Below, one piece after another: positions 40,979 to 50,375 of a stretch of 64,000 bases of DNA (positions are counted from its first letter, which is position 1; the number at the start of each line of letters is the position of its first letter). The stretch comes from Terriglobia bacterium. GTDB lineage: Bacteria; Acidobacteriota; Terriglobia; Terriglobales; Acidobacteriaceae. The notes under the pieces were generated by a model. It worked only from the letters and a program-made list of their open reading frames with translations. It made no database searches and was not told the origin of the DNA. The stretch covers positions 124,001 to 188,000 of the forward strand of contig JAIQFC010000011.1 in NCBI GenBank assembly GCA_020073465.1. The letters run 5' to 3'. The position numbers and the translations under genes were made by a program.

Positions 40979-43225
40979 TCATTGTGCCCGCGTTAATACG
41001 GGCTGCCTCCCTACCGTCTGAACTCTCCGGGCGCGTCTCCACAGCGCGAATCCGGCCAGGGAGTAGATGGCCATCGCGACCAGCAGCAGAGCATGCATTC
41101 CAAACAACAAGGAAAAATTTTCCAGCAGCCCACCGGCCACGGCACCCAGCATGTTGGCGCCAAGCGCGGCACTGGGTGAGTCCGCCACCTTAAACTCCGA
41201 AGAAAACAGGATCCCCGCAAACATCACCGGCACCGAAAAGACCACCACCGCGATCGCACCACCCAGTGTGGGCGAGCCGATTCGGTCAAATGGAAACCAG
41301 TAGGCGAACGCGAGACCACCGATCAGACCTGCCCAAGTCCACATCCGTGAGGGCAATTCTGCACGTCGCTCCACAATCCAGTTGGCGACCAACAGCGCGA
41401 TCAGCAACGCCGAAATAACGATCCCATTTACCTGCCAGATCGTTCCAAAGAAAAGGGCCAGCCGGCTGATCACCTGGGTTTCCAGCAGCAGGAATCCGGC
41501 ACCCATGCTGAAAAAGAAGAGCGATGGCCGCCGGCGGGCTTCGCCAATCTGGAGATAGAGTCCAATCGCGATGAGAATGACCAACACTCCCACCGAATAG
41601 TAGGTGCGCGGAATCCAGCGGCCTTCCTGGTAAAGATACGGCCAGTCGTCGGTCGTGACCGGAACCGGCTGATCCCTGAGCCGAACCGCATTCTCCCGCA
41701 CATATTGCGCCAGCCGCGGATCGGCAGCCAAGGCTTCTTCCACGCGATTCCCTGCGGAGACTACAAAGCATATCGCCGAAACCGAGTAGTTCGAATCGGC
41801 AACAAACACCAGCGGAGTCTTCCCAAACGTACGGCGCAGCATCTCCACCAGACGGACCGCCAGCCACGGGTGGTCAACCTGGAATTTCAGAACCACCACA
41901 CCATTCGGTCCCAGGTGTTCACGCGCCTCGCGAAAAGACTGTTCGGTGTAGACAAAGTTGTCGATGCGCATGTTCGCGTAGTCGGTAAATTGCGAGTGCG
42001 AGTCCAGCAACCCGAACAAAATCAAGTCATACTTCTGGGCTGAGCGCTTCAGAAACGACCGCGCGTCCGTCACATGAATCGACACACGCGGCGAATCGTA
42101 CGGGTGCTCGGGGTGCTCGCGCTTCCCCAACTCCAAAATCGCGGGATCAATCTCGACCGCATCCACCGCGCGGCTGCCGTTGCGCAGTGCCCCGGCAACA
42201 TCGTTCCCGGTGCCGGAGCCGACGATCATCACTTCAGGAGAAGGCGCTGAAAAGCGAAACGGAATGTTGTATGGATTCTCGTCCACCGGCTCCTTCAGCA
42301 GCCCGGGGTGACGCTCAATAAACTCCGGCGAAAGATTGACTATCTTCTGATAGAAAGTGTGATTCACCTGCATCGACCCGCCCCACACATCACCATTGGG
42401 CAAATACCGCGTTGAGTATTGGACCTGCTGGTAGGGGGTCCACAGAATTTGAGTTTCCGGGCCTGCTCCCTGGTAGAGGAGCAGGGCCAGCGGAACAATC
42501 AAACTCGCAATCAGGATCTGATCTCTCCGGGTCGATTGCAGGAAGGCAAAGCCGAGCAACACCGCTCCCAACCAGATCCACGGCGGCAGCATCAACCGGC
42601 CGACGGCAAAGAACGCAAGAACCCCCATCAGGCTCCCAAACAGATTCCACGAGTAAGCACGCAGCGGCCCCGGCGCAACGTTCATCTGAGCGCTGACCGT
42701 CTGGCCGAGAGGCACAAACACATAAACGATCAGCAGAAACAGCGCCCCCGCGAGCCCTGCGCCCGTCAGGAAATGCGCCCAGTTCCACGTTGGACTCACG
42801 CCCCAGATGGCGACATCGCGCCCCCCGCCCAGGCTCTGCGAGAGACCCTCGAGCGGAGCTCCCCCCTGCCAGGGCATGCGGACCACCAGAAGCAACCCAA
42901 GAAACGCCGTGACCGCCGAAGACCACCGTGCTTTCTGCTTTGCCAGCGCGCACCCAAGTCCGAAACCGACAAAGCAGAGCAGCAGCGCCAGATTTTTGAA
43001 ATAGGCAAAGATTCGCACTTCGACGGCGATCCAGCGGATGAACGCAAGCTCTGCAAACAACGTCAGGAAACTGGCAAGCAGAAGTTGCCGGAGACTCCAG
43101 CCAAGCAGACTCGCATCGTCGGCTTCAAGAAAAGCGCGCCCGCGACGCCGGGCTGAAAACATCACGAACCGAGTGCCGACGAGGATTACGGCAGCGACCA
43201 GAAAACTTAGGATGCGAGAATCCAT
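40979..43225 (-). CDS. Membrane-embedded spermidine synthase-like protein
   Basis: 748 residues. Eight or so helices (about 5-22, 50-70, 75-92, 100-118, 150-172, 190-215, 218-230, 238-255) precede a Rossmann methyltransferase-like domain. This has MIVGSGTGNDVAGAL (SAM-type motif I), DAVEIDPAILELGKREHP (acidic loop) and VTDARSFLKRS. A further set of helices (about 550-735) follows. This layout belongs to the spermidine synthase-like membrane proteins of environmental bacteria; the aminopropyl donor and acceptor are unproven. ATG at 43225. It follows the AAA ATPase gene after 70 bp. Confidence 0.85.
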   Translation of the reverse strand: MDSRILSFLVAAVILVGTRFVMFSARRRGRAFLEADDASLLGWSLRQLLLASFLTLFAELAFIRWIAVEVRIFAYFKNLALLLCFVGFGLGCALAKQKARWSSAVTAFLGLLLVVRMPWQGGAPLEGLSQSLGGGRDVAIWGVSPTWNWAHFLTGAGLAGALFLLIVYVFVPLGQTVSAQMNVAPGPLRAYSWNLFGSLMGVLAFFAVGRLMLPPWIWLGAVLLGFAFLQSTRRDQILIASLIVPLALLLYQGAGPETQILWTPYQQVQYSTRYLPNGDVWGGSMQVNHTFYQKIVNLSPEFIERHPGLLKEPVDENPYNIPFRFSAPSPEVMIVGSGTGNDVAGALRNGSRAVDAVEIDPAILELGKREHPEHPYDSPRVSIHVTDARSFLKRSAQKYDLILFGLLDSHSQFTDYANMRIDNFVYTEQSFREAREHLGPNGVVVLKFQVDHPWLAVRLVEMLRRTFGKTPLVFVADSNYSVSAICFVVSAGNRVEEALAADPRLAQYVRENAVRLRDQPVPVTTDDWPYLYQEGRWIPRTYYSVGVLVILIAIGLYLQIGEARRRPSLFFFSMGAGFLLLETQVISRLALFFGTIWQVNGIVISALLIALLVANWIVERRAELPSRMWTWAGLIGGLAFAYWFPFDRIGSPTLGGAIAVVVFSVPVMFAGILFSSEFKVADSPSAALGANMLGAVAGGLLENFSLLFGMHALLLVAMAIYSLAGFALWRRARRVQTVGRQPVLTRAQ

Positions 43226-43295
43226 GCGATAGGGACAGGCGACGCGCGCTCAACTCGGAAGCAAAGCTGGACCAGTATATCCCTGCGGAGAATCC

Positions 43296-45035
43296 CTAAT
43301 CCTTCGCAGCTGACGGCGAGGCCGCGGCTCCCTCCCCGCCCGGATCGAGGACCGACGCCCTCACTGCCCGTGTACTCGCCCACTCCCGCAAAGCGTGAAT
43401 CTCTTCCGCGCGCGTGGTTGAAAGAGGAACCGTCTGCGCTAAAGCATCCAGCAGCGATTGCGTAGTAAGGGATTTCTTCTCCGAGTACGCCGCATAAAGA
43501 GCGGTCTGCACCGCCGCATCAATCTCCGCCCCCGAGTATCCCTGAGCGGCGCCGGCAACTTGATCCAGATCAAACTCCGCAGGATTGCGCTTCCGCTTGG
43601 CCAGCTGAATCGAAAATACCTGCTTGCGCTCCGCCAGATTGGGCAGGTCCACGAAGAAGAGTTCATCAAAGCGTCCCTTGCGGATCAACTCCGGCGGCAG
43701 CACCGTCACGTTGTTGCAGGTTGCGGCGACGAAGACTGCTGCCTTGCGATCCTGCATCCACGATAGAAACGACGCGAGCAGCCGCGACGATACTCCCGCA
43801 TCCGCCGAAGCCGAGTCTGGACCGCTTCCCGCAAACACCTTCTCCAACTCATCGATCCAGAGCACGCATGGCGCAAGGCCCTCCGCGACCTGAAACACCT
43901 TGCGAATTCGCTTCTCCGTCTCGCCAATATATTTGTCGTACACCGCCGATGTGTCGAATTTCACCAGCGGCAGCTTCCACTCGCCCGCAACCGCCCGCGC
44001 GCACAGTGATTTCCCGCATCCCTGCACACCCAGAATGATCATGCCCCGCGGAGGCTCCAGCCCGAATTCCCGCGCCGCATCTTCCCACGCACCCCGACGC
44101 TGTCCCAGCCAGTGCTTCAGGTTCTCCAGCCCGCCCACGCTGGCCATGTTGTCCGAGGCGTCAATAAACTCCAGCATCCCGGAATGCCGCAGCAGTTGTT
44201 TCTTGGCCTCAAGCACGTCGGTGATCGTGTCCGGACAAAGCGCATACCGCGCCACCAGCGCCTGCGAGATCGCCCGCTCCGCCTCTTCCTCGGTCAGACC
44301 ACGTAGATTGGCGGCCATCGCATCCACGCCACCAGCATCGAGCTGCAACTTTAATGTGTAGGTCTTTGACAGCCGGGTGAACGTTTCGTGGATAATTTCA
44401 TGCAGCCGCCCACGATCCGGCAGCGGCAAGTCGAAGTATTCCACCAGCGTGGTCAACTCGGCCGGCACCACGATCTCAGGTGCAGTGATGACAACCGTCC
44501 GCCGGTTCGCCGAAAACTTCTGCCCCACGTCGCGCAGCCGACGTACCACCACCGGGTCGTCCATGTGGCGGTGAAAGTCCTTGAGGATAAAGACAGCCTC
44601 CACGGTCATCGACTCCATGTTGGCCAGGGCCTGCACCGGCTCGCGTGTGTTGTAGATGGACCCCGGAGCGCCCGTGTTCAAAGCAGCCGCCCCATCTGCC
44701 CCCAACGACGCCAGCATGGCCTGGGCCAGCCGCCCCGCCTCGCCGCTGCTGGGACTGAGCGTAGTCCGCGTCTGGGTCTGGGTTCGCCCGCCCTGCGTCC
44801 AGGTCGAGACCTGATCGACACGAGCCTGCACCGACATCTTCTGTCCGTCTGCTGGAGAATTACTGCCCGAACGCACCAGCCCATCGGCGATGCTCCATTC
44901 AAACGTCGCCATGTTCAGCTCAGCGCAGGCGGTGCGCACCACGCTGATCGCGCGCATCTCCTCCGCCGTCTCCATCACCACGATGGGCGTCGAGGAGTTA
45001 ATCAGCACCTTTAGGCGTTCGAGTCCGTCAGCCAT
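43296..45035 (-). CDS. AAA+ ATPase, Ycf46-like
   Basis: 579 residues. The N-terminal half (about 1-290) starts MADGLERLKVLINSSTPIVVMET and carries an inserted Ser/Thr/Gln-rich loop (about 80-105, QTQTRTTLSPSS). The C-terminal AAA+ module has Walker A GVQGCGKS, Walker B VLWIDELEKVFAG, sensor VAATCNNV, the arginine finger region IRKGRFDELFFVDLP and the lid GYSGAEIDAAV. This matches the Ycf46 family of plastids and cyanobacteria, with possible roles in regulating photosynthesis or carbon uptake there. The role in a heterotroph is unknown. Confidence 0.9.
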   Translation of the reverse strand: MADGLERLKVLINSSTPIVVMETAEEMRAISVVRTACAELNMATFEWSIADGLVRSGSNSPADGQKMSVQARVDQVSTWTQGGRTQTQTRTTLSPSSGEAGRLAQAMLASLGADGAAALNTGAPGSIYNTREPVQALANMESMTVEAVFILKDFHRHMDDPVVVRRLRDVGQKFSANRRTVVITAPEIVVPAELTTLVEYFDLPLPDRGRLHEIIHETFTRLSKTYTLKLQLDAGGVDAMAANLRGLTEEEAERAISQALVARYALCPDTITDVLEAKKQLLRHSGMLEFIDASDNMASVGGLENLKHWLGQRRGAWEDAAREFGLEPPRGMIILGVQGCGKSLCARAVAGEWKLPLVKFDTSAVYDKYIGETEKRIRKVFQVAEGLAPCVLWIDELEKVFAGSGPDSASADAGVSSRLLASFLSWMQDRKAAVFVAATCNNVTVLPPELIRKGRFDELFFVDLPNLAERKQVFSIQLAKRKRNPAEFDLDQVAGAAQGYSGAEIDAAVQTALYAAYSEKKSLTTQSLLDALAQTVPLSTTRAEEIHALREWASTRAVRASVLDPGGEGAAASPSAAKD

Positions 45036-45099
45036 GATCTACCAATGTCTTTGCTGCGCCGGACGTGCAGTCGACTTCTTCCATGGCGCATCGCCATGC

Positions 45100-45152
45100 C
45101 GGCGTCATCCTGAGCGCGGCCGTTCTTCAGGCGGAGCGAAGGATCTGGCGCG
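45100..45152. repeat. CATCCTGAGCG / AGCGAAGGATCT dispersed repeat
   Basis: The segment GTCATCCTGAGCGCGG ... GGCGGAGCGAAGGATCTGG upstream of the rpsT promoter resembles a repeat seen in many soil-bacterial genomes. It is partly palindromic (ATCCT ... AGGAT). A related CGTCCTGAGCGCAG lies at about 4970. Confidence 0.55.
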
Positions 45153-45171
45153 CAGCGGCATAGGCTCCCGT

Positions 45172-45201
45172 TTGACCGCGTGAAACCAGCTCCCTTATAA
45201 T
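45172..45201 (+). promoter_or_regulatory. Sigma-70 promoter of rpsT
   Basis: TTGACC (45172-45177), an 18-bp spacer and a perfect TATAAT (45196-45201). The rpsT ATG follows 59 bp downstream, leaving a leader of about 50 nt. Confidence 0.85.
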
Positions 45202-45259
45202 AAGGAATTCGGACCCGCCCCGAATATCTCTCTGAATACACAAAGGTAACGAACCACCC

Positions 45260-45523
45260 ATGGCTAATCATTTTTCGGCGCTCAAACGCGCCCGCCAGAC
45301 CGAACGCCGTACCGCCGTCAATCGCGCCAACACCTCCCGCCTCCGCACCGCGCTGCGCGATCTCCGCGACACCATCGCCAAGGGCGACAAGCCGGCCGCT
45401 GAGGAACTATATCGTTCCACCGTTTCCGTGCTCGACAAAGCCATCCAGAAAGGCACTCTGCACGAGAACACCGCCTCGCGCTACAAGTCCCGCTTGGGTA
45501 AACGCATCACCGCGATGAAATAG
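45260..45523 (+). CDS. rpsT: 30S ribosomal protein S20
   Basis: 87 residues: [21 protein letters not shown], rich in Arg, Lys and Ala, with the typical three-helix S20 sequence ([53 protein letters not shown]). It binds 16S rRNA in the 30S body. AAAGGTAACG precedes the ATG. Single-gene unit with its own promoter; the following MITE-like hairpins may serve as its terminator. Confidence 0.97.
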   Translation: MANHFSALKRARQTERRTAVNRANTSRLRTALRDLRDTIAKGDKPAAEELYRSTVSVLDKAIQKGTLHENTASRYKSRLGKRITAMK

Positions 45524-45529
45524 GTTGTT

Positions 45530-45670
45530 CGTGTGGGGCGGACACTCTTGTCCGCCGCCTTTGACTCTGATTTCTGAGTCCTGGAACCGGCTGTCGGCCC
45601 ACGCTCTAGGAGAAACCGCCAAAGAAAAGTCAACCTCAAAAGCGGCGGACAAGAGTGTCCGCCCCACACG
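45530..45670. mobile_element. MITE-like element 1, 141 bp, 29-bp perfect terminal inverted repeats
   Basis: The terminal repeats at 45530-45558 and 45642-45670 are perfect 29-bp inverted copies beginning CGTGTGGGGCGGACAC. Each is itself a hairpin (GGCGGACA, loop CTCT, TGTCCGCC). The 83-bp interior has no ORF, and subterminal TTTGACTCTGATTTCT and AAGTCAACCTCAA are partly shared with element 2. It lies between the convergent rpsT and holA genes. No transposase and no clear target duplication. Confidence 0.8.
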
Positions 45671-45693
45671 GGGACTCGGTTACCTGAAAGCTG

Positions 45694-46818
45694 CTACACC
45701 GGCAACTGTTCCTGCATCCACCCCGGCGCTTCCACCTTCGGCTCGTTGGTCAGGTCCATCACCAGCCGCTCCAGCACCATCCGCTTGCTGACGGGGTTCG
45801 AACGCAAAGCGAGGTCAGCCTTCGCCACCAGCCGAATCGCCCGCGTCAATTCCCGCCGAGACTTATAGCGCCGAGCCTGCTTGATGATGTCGTCCGCGGC
45901 AAACGGAGGCACGCGGAAACCCTGCCACAGCGCGGCCCACAGCATGCGCTGGTCACGGACGTTGCGTTCGAGAATGACCAGCATTTGCCGGAAGGTTTTC
46001 GCCAGCATGTAGATATGTCCGATGGCGGCTTCCTCGCCCTCGCCCGACGTGAGAATCGCATCCAGAATCTCCAGCGCGCGCACCCGCTCTTTGGAGGAGA
46101 TGGCGTCGGTCAGTTCGTACAGTGACCGCTGCTTGGCCGCGAGCACCATGGTTTCCACGTCGCCCAGCGTGATGCGGTTCTTGGCGCCGACGTAGAGCAT
46201 GAGCTTCTCCAGTTCGTTGGAGATCATCATCATGTCGCCGCCGAGCGCGTCGACCAGTTCGCGGGCGCCGTCAGGATCCATCTTCACACCGCGGCTGGCG
46301 CAGTAGTCGGCAATCCAGCGAACCGCCTCGCCTTCCTCCACGCGCGCCAGTTCGACGATGCCACAGTACTGGCCCATGGTTTCGCGGATGCGCTGGTAGC
46401 GCTCCTTGTCCTGCATCTCCATGCGGCGAACGTCGGCGGGAATGCTGATGTGGTCGGCAACGAAGACGACGAGCGCGTCGGGATTCGGATTCTTGCAGTA
46501 ATCTTCAATCGCCGCGAGCTTTTCTTCGTTCGATCCCCGGCCGAAGAGATTCTTCACCCCGCGCACGAAGAAGACCTGAAACGGCGCCATCAACGAAGGC
46601 GTGCGGGCACGGTCGAGGATCTCGGCAAGATCCGTTTCTGCCAGATCGAATTCGAACAGGCTGAAGTCCCGCAGGTCGGCCGGAACCAGATGCTCCAGAA
46701 TCGCGTCCCGAAAGCGCTTGCGGAAGAAGGCCTCGTCACCCACAAACACGTAAGCAGGCCGCAGCTTGCGCGATTCGAGTTCGCTGACAAAGCGATCTGC
46801 CTGGGCAAAAGCCCGCAT
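45694..46818 (-). CDS. holA: DNA polymerase III subunit delta
   Basis: 374 residues. Starts MRAFAQADRFVSELESRKLRPAYVFVGDEAFFRKR, the HolA N-terminal domain (ATPase-like fold without a working P-loop). It continues with FQVFFVRGVKNLF and a helical C-terminal domain (LGGDMMMISNELEKLMLYVG, ISSKERVRALEILDAIL, GHIYMLAKTFRQMLVI). Delta opens the beta clamp in the clamp loader. Last gene of the psd-pssA-usg-lptE-holA series; lptE directly before holA is the common arrangement. Confidence 0.95.
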   Translation of the reverse strand: MRAFAQADRFVSELESRKLRPAYVFVGDEAFFRKRFRDAILEHLVPADLRDFSLFEFDLAETDLAEILDRARTPSLMAPFQVFFVRGVKNLFGRGSNEEKLAAIEDYCKNPNPDALVVFVADHISIPADVRRMEMQDKERYQRIRETMGQYCGIVELARVEEGEAVRWIADYCASRGVKMDPDGARELVDALGGDMMMISNELEKLMLYVGAKNRITLGDVETMVLAAKQRSLYELTDAISSKERVRALEILDAILTSGEGEEAAIGHIYMLAKTFRQMLVILERNVRDQRMLWAALWQGFRVPPFAADDIIKQARRYKSRRELTRAIRLVAKADLALRSNPVSKRMVLERLVMDLTNEPKVEAPGWMQEQLPV

Positions 46819-46865
46819 CAGAAGTCCTCCGTTTGCCGACAGCCTCTCCGCACAGAATCTAACAT

Positions 46866-47378
46866 CTAGAAGCCCTCCAGGATGTTAGAAACCAGAGTCC
46901 GGGCAAAGTCCTGCGAGAGCCGCCGGAAGGCCGGCGAATCCTCTTCAAAGAAGCTGCTCAGATCCTGGGAAACTTCGTACTGCTCGCGAAACACGTACGC
47001 CGGATTCTCGTATAGCACCTTGCCCTGCCGGTCGGTGAGCGACACCCGAATGCTCACCACCACCAGAACGCTCGCCGCTCTGCCCGTCGCGGTGTCGTAG
47101 GTAAGCGGAGACGCCGCGGTCGAAAGCACCGTCCCGCGCAAAGTCGCATCCGCCGCCTCGCTTGAATCGTTGATCAGATGATAGTGCGTGCGTGTTGTGA
47201 ACTCGCGTACTACAGACGAAGTTAGCATCTGCTCGATACGGTAGGTTTTCGTCTCATTCACAAAAGCAGGAATGGCGATCGTCTTGACGTTCTCGGGAAT
47301 CTGCACCGCGTGACCGGCGGTGTGATAGCCGCATCCCGCGGCACACAGGAGCAGCAGCCACACGCCACGAAGTCTCAT
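46866..47378 (-). CDS. lptE: LPS assembly lipoprotein LptE
   Basis: 170 residues. Lipoprotein signal MRLRGVWLLLLCAAGC, lipobox AAGC, then GYHTAG as in LptE. Contains IPENVKTIAIPAFVNETKTYRIEQMLTSSVVREF and the C-terminal LSQDFARTLVSNIL. LptE plugs the LptD barrel that inserts LPS in the outer membrane. Its ATG overlaps the upstream gene by 4 nt. Its presence agrees with lpxD and lpxB in this window: the cell makes LPS. Confidence 0.94.
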   Translation of the reverse strand: MRLRGVWLLLLCAAGCGYHTAGHAVQIPENVKTIAIPAFVNETKTYRIEQMLTSSVVREFTTRTHYHLINDSSEAADATLRGTVLSTAASPLTYDTATGRAASVLVVVSIRVSLTDRQGKVLYENPAYVFREQYEVSQDLSSFFEEDSPAFRRLSQDFARTLVSNILEGF

Positions 47379-48451
47379 TGAATCTTCCCTATCGGACGGG
47401 TGGCAGTCATGCTCTCGGCGCAGTCAACCGCGGTGAGCGCCGCAATCCGCAGATTGTCGGCAGCCGCCCAGAGCCAGACGCCGTTGGGTTGGCTCGCATC
47501 GCCTCTCACGGACAGCTGGATATCCGCCTGTCCAGCCGAACTCACATTGCTGGGAGCATCCTCGTCCCCACCGGGGATCACTACGTGGTCTCCCGTCAAC
47601 GTCTGAGACAGGTGCCGCACATCGGCTCGCTGCTCCATCTCCAGGAAAACCACAAGTGCGTAACCGTGAAAGATCGGAGCCTGCAACAGCAGCACCGACG
47701 GCTGGGGCGCATCGTCACCGGCAACCTTCTGGTAATGACGCAGCACTCGCGCCTCCACCGAGTCGAGAGCCGGTTGCGCCTTCAGCCCGTAACGCGCGAC
47801 CATGTTGAACGCCACCTGCGCGTCGAAGACATCCTTGGGCAGCGGCTGGAACGAAAGCAGATTCACCGTCTGCTGATGCAGTTCGTCCATTCCCTTCTGC
47901 CCATGCTCCGATGCCGGCTCGAACACAATAGCAACCGCGCGCCGGATCGCACCCGCCTTGCGTGCCCGCAACAACAGCAATGCCAGAGTTACGGCGGCCG
48001 GATGGGAGACCACACAGGGCCCCGGCTGCAATTCCGGAGGCACAATCAACCCACGTTCGCGCTCGACCCAAAGCGAACGAACGCTGGCCCCCGGTTCGTT
48101 CTCCAAAGCACCCGACAGATCCAGAATCGCGCTCCCGGCGTCGCGCGCCCGTTTCCAGTTCTTGCGCGTGCAGTCGCCATCGGAGGCGAAGAAAGTGAAG
48201 TCAACGTTCTCAAACTGCTCTGCGCGCACGCTCTGGATGAAGCTGATCTCATCCCCCATCGCTTCCAGCTGGCCCAGCGACTCGTCGTCGTCGAGCAGGC
48301 GCACGTCCACCGCGGGGAAATTGCGCTCGTTCAGCATCTCGGCAACTTCCTTGCCCTTGAGCGAAGCTGCGCCGACAATGGCTGCCCGGTAAAGATTCCC
48401 GCGCGTGCTGGCGGCATGCGCAACGGGAGTGGGCTTGGAGGGCGCACTCAT
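47375..48451 (-). CDS. Aspartate-semialdehyde dehydrogenase-like protein (Usg type)
   Basis: 358 residues from the ATG at 48451, overlapping the pssA stop by 4 nt. An NAD(P)-binding start (YRAAIVGAASLKGKEVAEMLNERNFP) and the FFASDGD strand match Asd. A Cys146 sits near the catalytic position (GPCVVSHPAAV) but the surrounding NCS/T signature is lost. The SGAG-type His region reads ASEHGQKGMDELHQQT. It resembles the non-catalytic Usg paralogues more than true Asd. An amino-acid role in a lipid/LPS operon would be odd, so a structural or regulatory role is more likely. Confidence 0.8.
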   Translation of the reverse strand: MSAPSKPTPVAHAASTRGNLYRAAIVGAASLKGKEVAEMLNERNFPAVDVRLLDDDESLGQLEAMGDEISFIQSVRAEQFENVDFTFFASDGDCTRKNWKRARDAGSAILDLSGALENEPGASVRSLWVERERGLIVPPELQPGPCVVSHPAAVTLALLLLRARKAGAIRRAVAIVFEPASEHGQKGMDELHQQTVNLLSFQPLPKDVFDAQVAFNMVARYGLKAQPALDSVEARVLRHYQKVAGDDAPQPSVLLLQAPIFHGYALVVFLEMEQRADVRHLSQTLTGDHVVIPGGDEDAPSNVSSAGQADIQLSVRGDASQPNGVWLWAAADNLRIAALTAVDCAESMTATRPIGKIQ

Positions 48452-49302
48452 GGAGTCTGCGACGCCTCCTTGTACGCGGGCGGAGGAGGGTCGCTGCGGC
48501 GGCGGAAGATCCACTGCAAGCGCCAGAACACTCCCGAAAACGTATAGAGCAGCGCCACCGCAAACAGTACCTGCTGGGAATAGAACCAGATCGAAGCAAA
48601 TAGCGCTCCGAGAAGGATGATCACGCGGAACGGGTGACGCGACCGGAAATCAATGTCTTTGAAGCTGTAAAAGCGCCACGTGCTTACCATCAGATAGCCC
48701 ACCACCGTGATCAGCACCAGCCAGGTCAGGGCGGTATACCAGGAGATAATGGGTTCGCCGCCCTGAAAGTGCACCACCGCCGCAATCACGCCGGCGCCGG
48801 CTGGAATCGGCATGCCGACGAAGTACTTCTTCCCCGGTCGCCCCGGATTCGAAGGTTGCGGGTTGCTCGTAATGTTGAAGCGGGCCAGCCGGCTGGCGCC
48901 AGCCATCAAGAACAGGAAACTCGCAATCGCGCCCAACTGCGTCAGCCTGATGTGCCATTCGGTCAACAGGACCGGCGGCATCAGATGGAATCCCCAGGTC
49001 CAGGCAAGCATGGCTGGAGCCACGCCAAAAGTGATCGCGTCGGCCAATGAGTCCAGTTCGCGGCCAAAGTCGCTGCTGGTGCCCGTCATGCGGGCAATAC
49101 GCCCGTCCAGGCCGTCGAACAGTACCGCGAACCCGATGGCCTTGGCGGCATTATCCAAGTGCACGTATTCGGCGGTTGTCGCATGCATGACCTGCAGGAT
49201 GGCGTAGTAGCCGAATGCCATGTTGGCCGTCGTGAACAGCGAGGGTAGAATGTACATCCCCTTGCTTAAACGGCGCCGCGGCTTGGCAGCTGGAGTACCC
49301 AT
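48448..49302 (-). CDS. pssA: CDP-diacylglycerol-serine O-phosphatidyltransferase
   Basis: 284 residues from the ATG at 49302, which shares bases with the psd stop (TGATG). The CDP-alcohol phosphotransferase motif DGLDGRIAR-x8-G-x3-D-x3-D is complete (about 63-87), followed by several helices. It makes phosphatidylserine, which the product of the preceding psd gene decarboxylates to phosphatidylethanolamine. The C-terminal tail (RRRSDPPPPAYKEASQTP) is charged and Pro-rich. Confidence 0.96.
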   Translation of the reverse strand: MGTPAAKPRRRLSKGMYILPSLFTTANMAFGYYAILQVMHATTAEYVHLDNAAKAIGFAVLFDGLDGRIARMTGTSSDFGRELDSLADAITFGVAPAMLAWTWGFHLMPPVLLTEWHIRLTQLGAIASFLFLMAGASRLARFNITSNPQPSNPGRPGKKYFVGMPIPAGAGVIAAVVHFQGGEPIISWYTALTWLVLITVVGYLMVSTWRFYSFKDIDFRSRHPFRVIILLGALFASIWFYSQQVLFAVALLYTFSGVFWRLQWIFRRRSDPPPPAYKEASQTP

Positions 49303-49967
49303 CAACGCTCCCTCTCATTGGCGGAAGAACTCCCTGCACCGGCCAGCTCCGCCGATGGCGGCAGGTACGCAAGAATGGTCGCCCCACCTTGCACCCGATC
49401 TCCGACCTTCACGCTCAAGCTCGCAGTTGCGTCGAGCACCACGTCTACCCGGGAGCCAAACTTGATCAGGCCAATCCGCTGCCCGCGCGCCACGCGATCT
49501 CCAACCTTGGGATTGAAAACAATGCGTCGCGCCAGCAGTCCCGCAATCTGCTTGAAGACGACCGTCTGACCGTCACCTTCCACGGTGACAATGTTCTGCT
49601 CGTTCTGTTCCGCACAGAGCTTGCTCCGCGCGTCGAGGAACTTGCCACGCTGGTACCGCACGTCGCCGATCGTGCCCGCAATCGGTGACCGGTTCACATG
49701 CACGTCAAAGACGCTGAGAAAAATGCTGATCCGAGTCCGCTTCTCGCTGCCAACCGTCACCGGAGAAACGTCGGTGACCTTCCCGTCCGCCGGAGAAACG
49801 ACAGCGCCCGGTTGTTGCGGAATGTCGCGTTCCGGATCGCGAAAGAACCACAGGAAAAAGAACGCCAGCAGGAAGGGCACAATCGCCCACGCGGGATGCG
49901 TCAGCCGGCCGAGCAGAAGCCCGGCCACAATGAACGTCCCACCGTAGAGATAACCATCACGAACCAT
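49302..49967 (-). CDS. psd: Phosphatidylserine decarboxylase (short proenzyme type)
   Basis: 221 residues. N-terminal hydrophobic segments (about 8-42), [33 protein letters not shown] and the self-cleavage site Gly171-Ser172 ([12 protein letters not shown]). Cleavage there yields the pyruvoyl cofactor. The short, archaetidylserine-decarboxylase-like form is common outside Enterobacteria. First gene of a five-gene operon with overlapping starts and stops throughout its middle. Confidence 0.95.
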   Translation of the reverse strand: MVRDGYLYGGTFIVAGLLLGRLTHPAWAIVPFLLAFFFLWFFRDPERDIPQQPGAVVSPADGKVTDVSPVTVGSEKRTRISIFLSVFDVHVNRSPIAGTIGDVRYQRGKFLDARSKLCAEQNEQNIVTVEGDGQTVVFKQIAGLLARRIVFNPKVGDRVARGQRIGLIKFGSRVDVVLDATASLSVKVGDRVQGGATILAYLPPSAELAGAGSSSANERER

Positions 49968-50043
49968 AGGGGAGACTTCAATTATAGAGCAGGGGGCCGT
50001 CCGGCAAGGTCAGATTGCGGCCACAGATCCCGTAAGTGCAAAT

Positions 50044-50066
50044 AAAAAAAGGCGCTTGTTCGCGCC
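50044..50066 (-). terminator. Intrinsic terminator after the DUF465 gene
   Basis: Stem 50051-50055 with 50062-50066 (GGCGC, loop, GCGCC), followed on the minus strand by seven T. A second hairpin (GGCGG ... CCGCC, about 50091-50107) lies between it and the DUF465 stop. Confidence 0.8.
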
Positions 50067-50129
50067 CTCTGTTAGATACATCAATCCCGACGGCGGCAAA
50101 GTCCGCCGGCCACTGCGATCAGCTAATTC

Positions 50130-50360
50130 TTAGGCTACGTGCACTCCATACTGCTGCCGGAACTGGCGCTCGATGGACTCCATCTGGTCCTTCAGGCGCA
50201 GTTTCAGCTTCTTAAGCCGGACTTCTTCCAGCTTTTCGTCTTCGCTGAGATAACGTTTTTGGGTGAGTGAATCGAGACGTTTCGAGTACTGCGTATGCTC
50301 CTGAGCCAATCTGCGGAATTCCTCATGACTGGTCAGGAGTTGGTCTCTCGGAGTCAGCAT
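50130..50360 (-). CDS. DUF465 (YdcH-like) small coiled-coil protein
   Basis: 76 residues from the ATG at 50360, with GGAGG 8 nt upstream; a TTG five codons earlier overlaps that site and is less likely. Entirely helical and charged: [48 protein letters not shown]. The E(E/K)[12 protein letters not shown] block is characteristic of the YdcH/DUF465 family. Function unknown. It has its own terminator. Confidence 0.87.
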   Translation of the reverse strand: MLTPRDQLLTSHEEFRRLAQEHTQYSKRLDSLTQKRYLSEDEKLEEVRLKKLKLRLKDQMESIERQFRQQYGVHVA

Positions 50361-50375
50361 CCAGCAGACCTCCAA

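Noticed and set aside
47378-48547. 389-codon open frame antisense to usg and pssA
   Set aside because: Arg/His/Gln-rich shadow of two well-supported genes with no recognisable fold.
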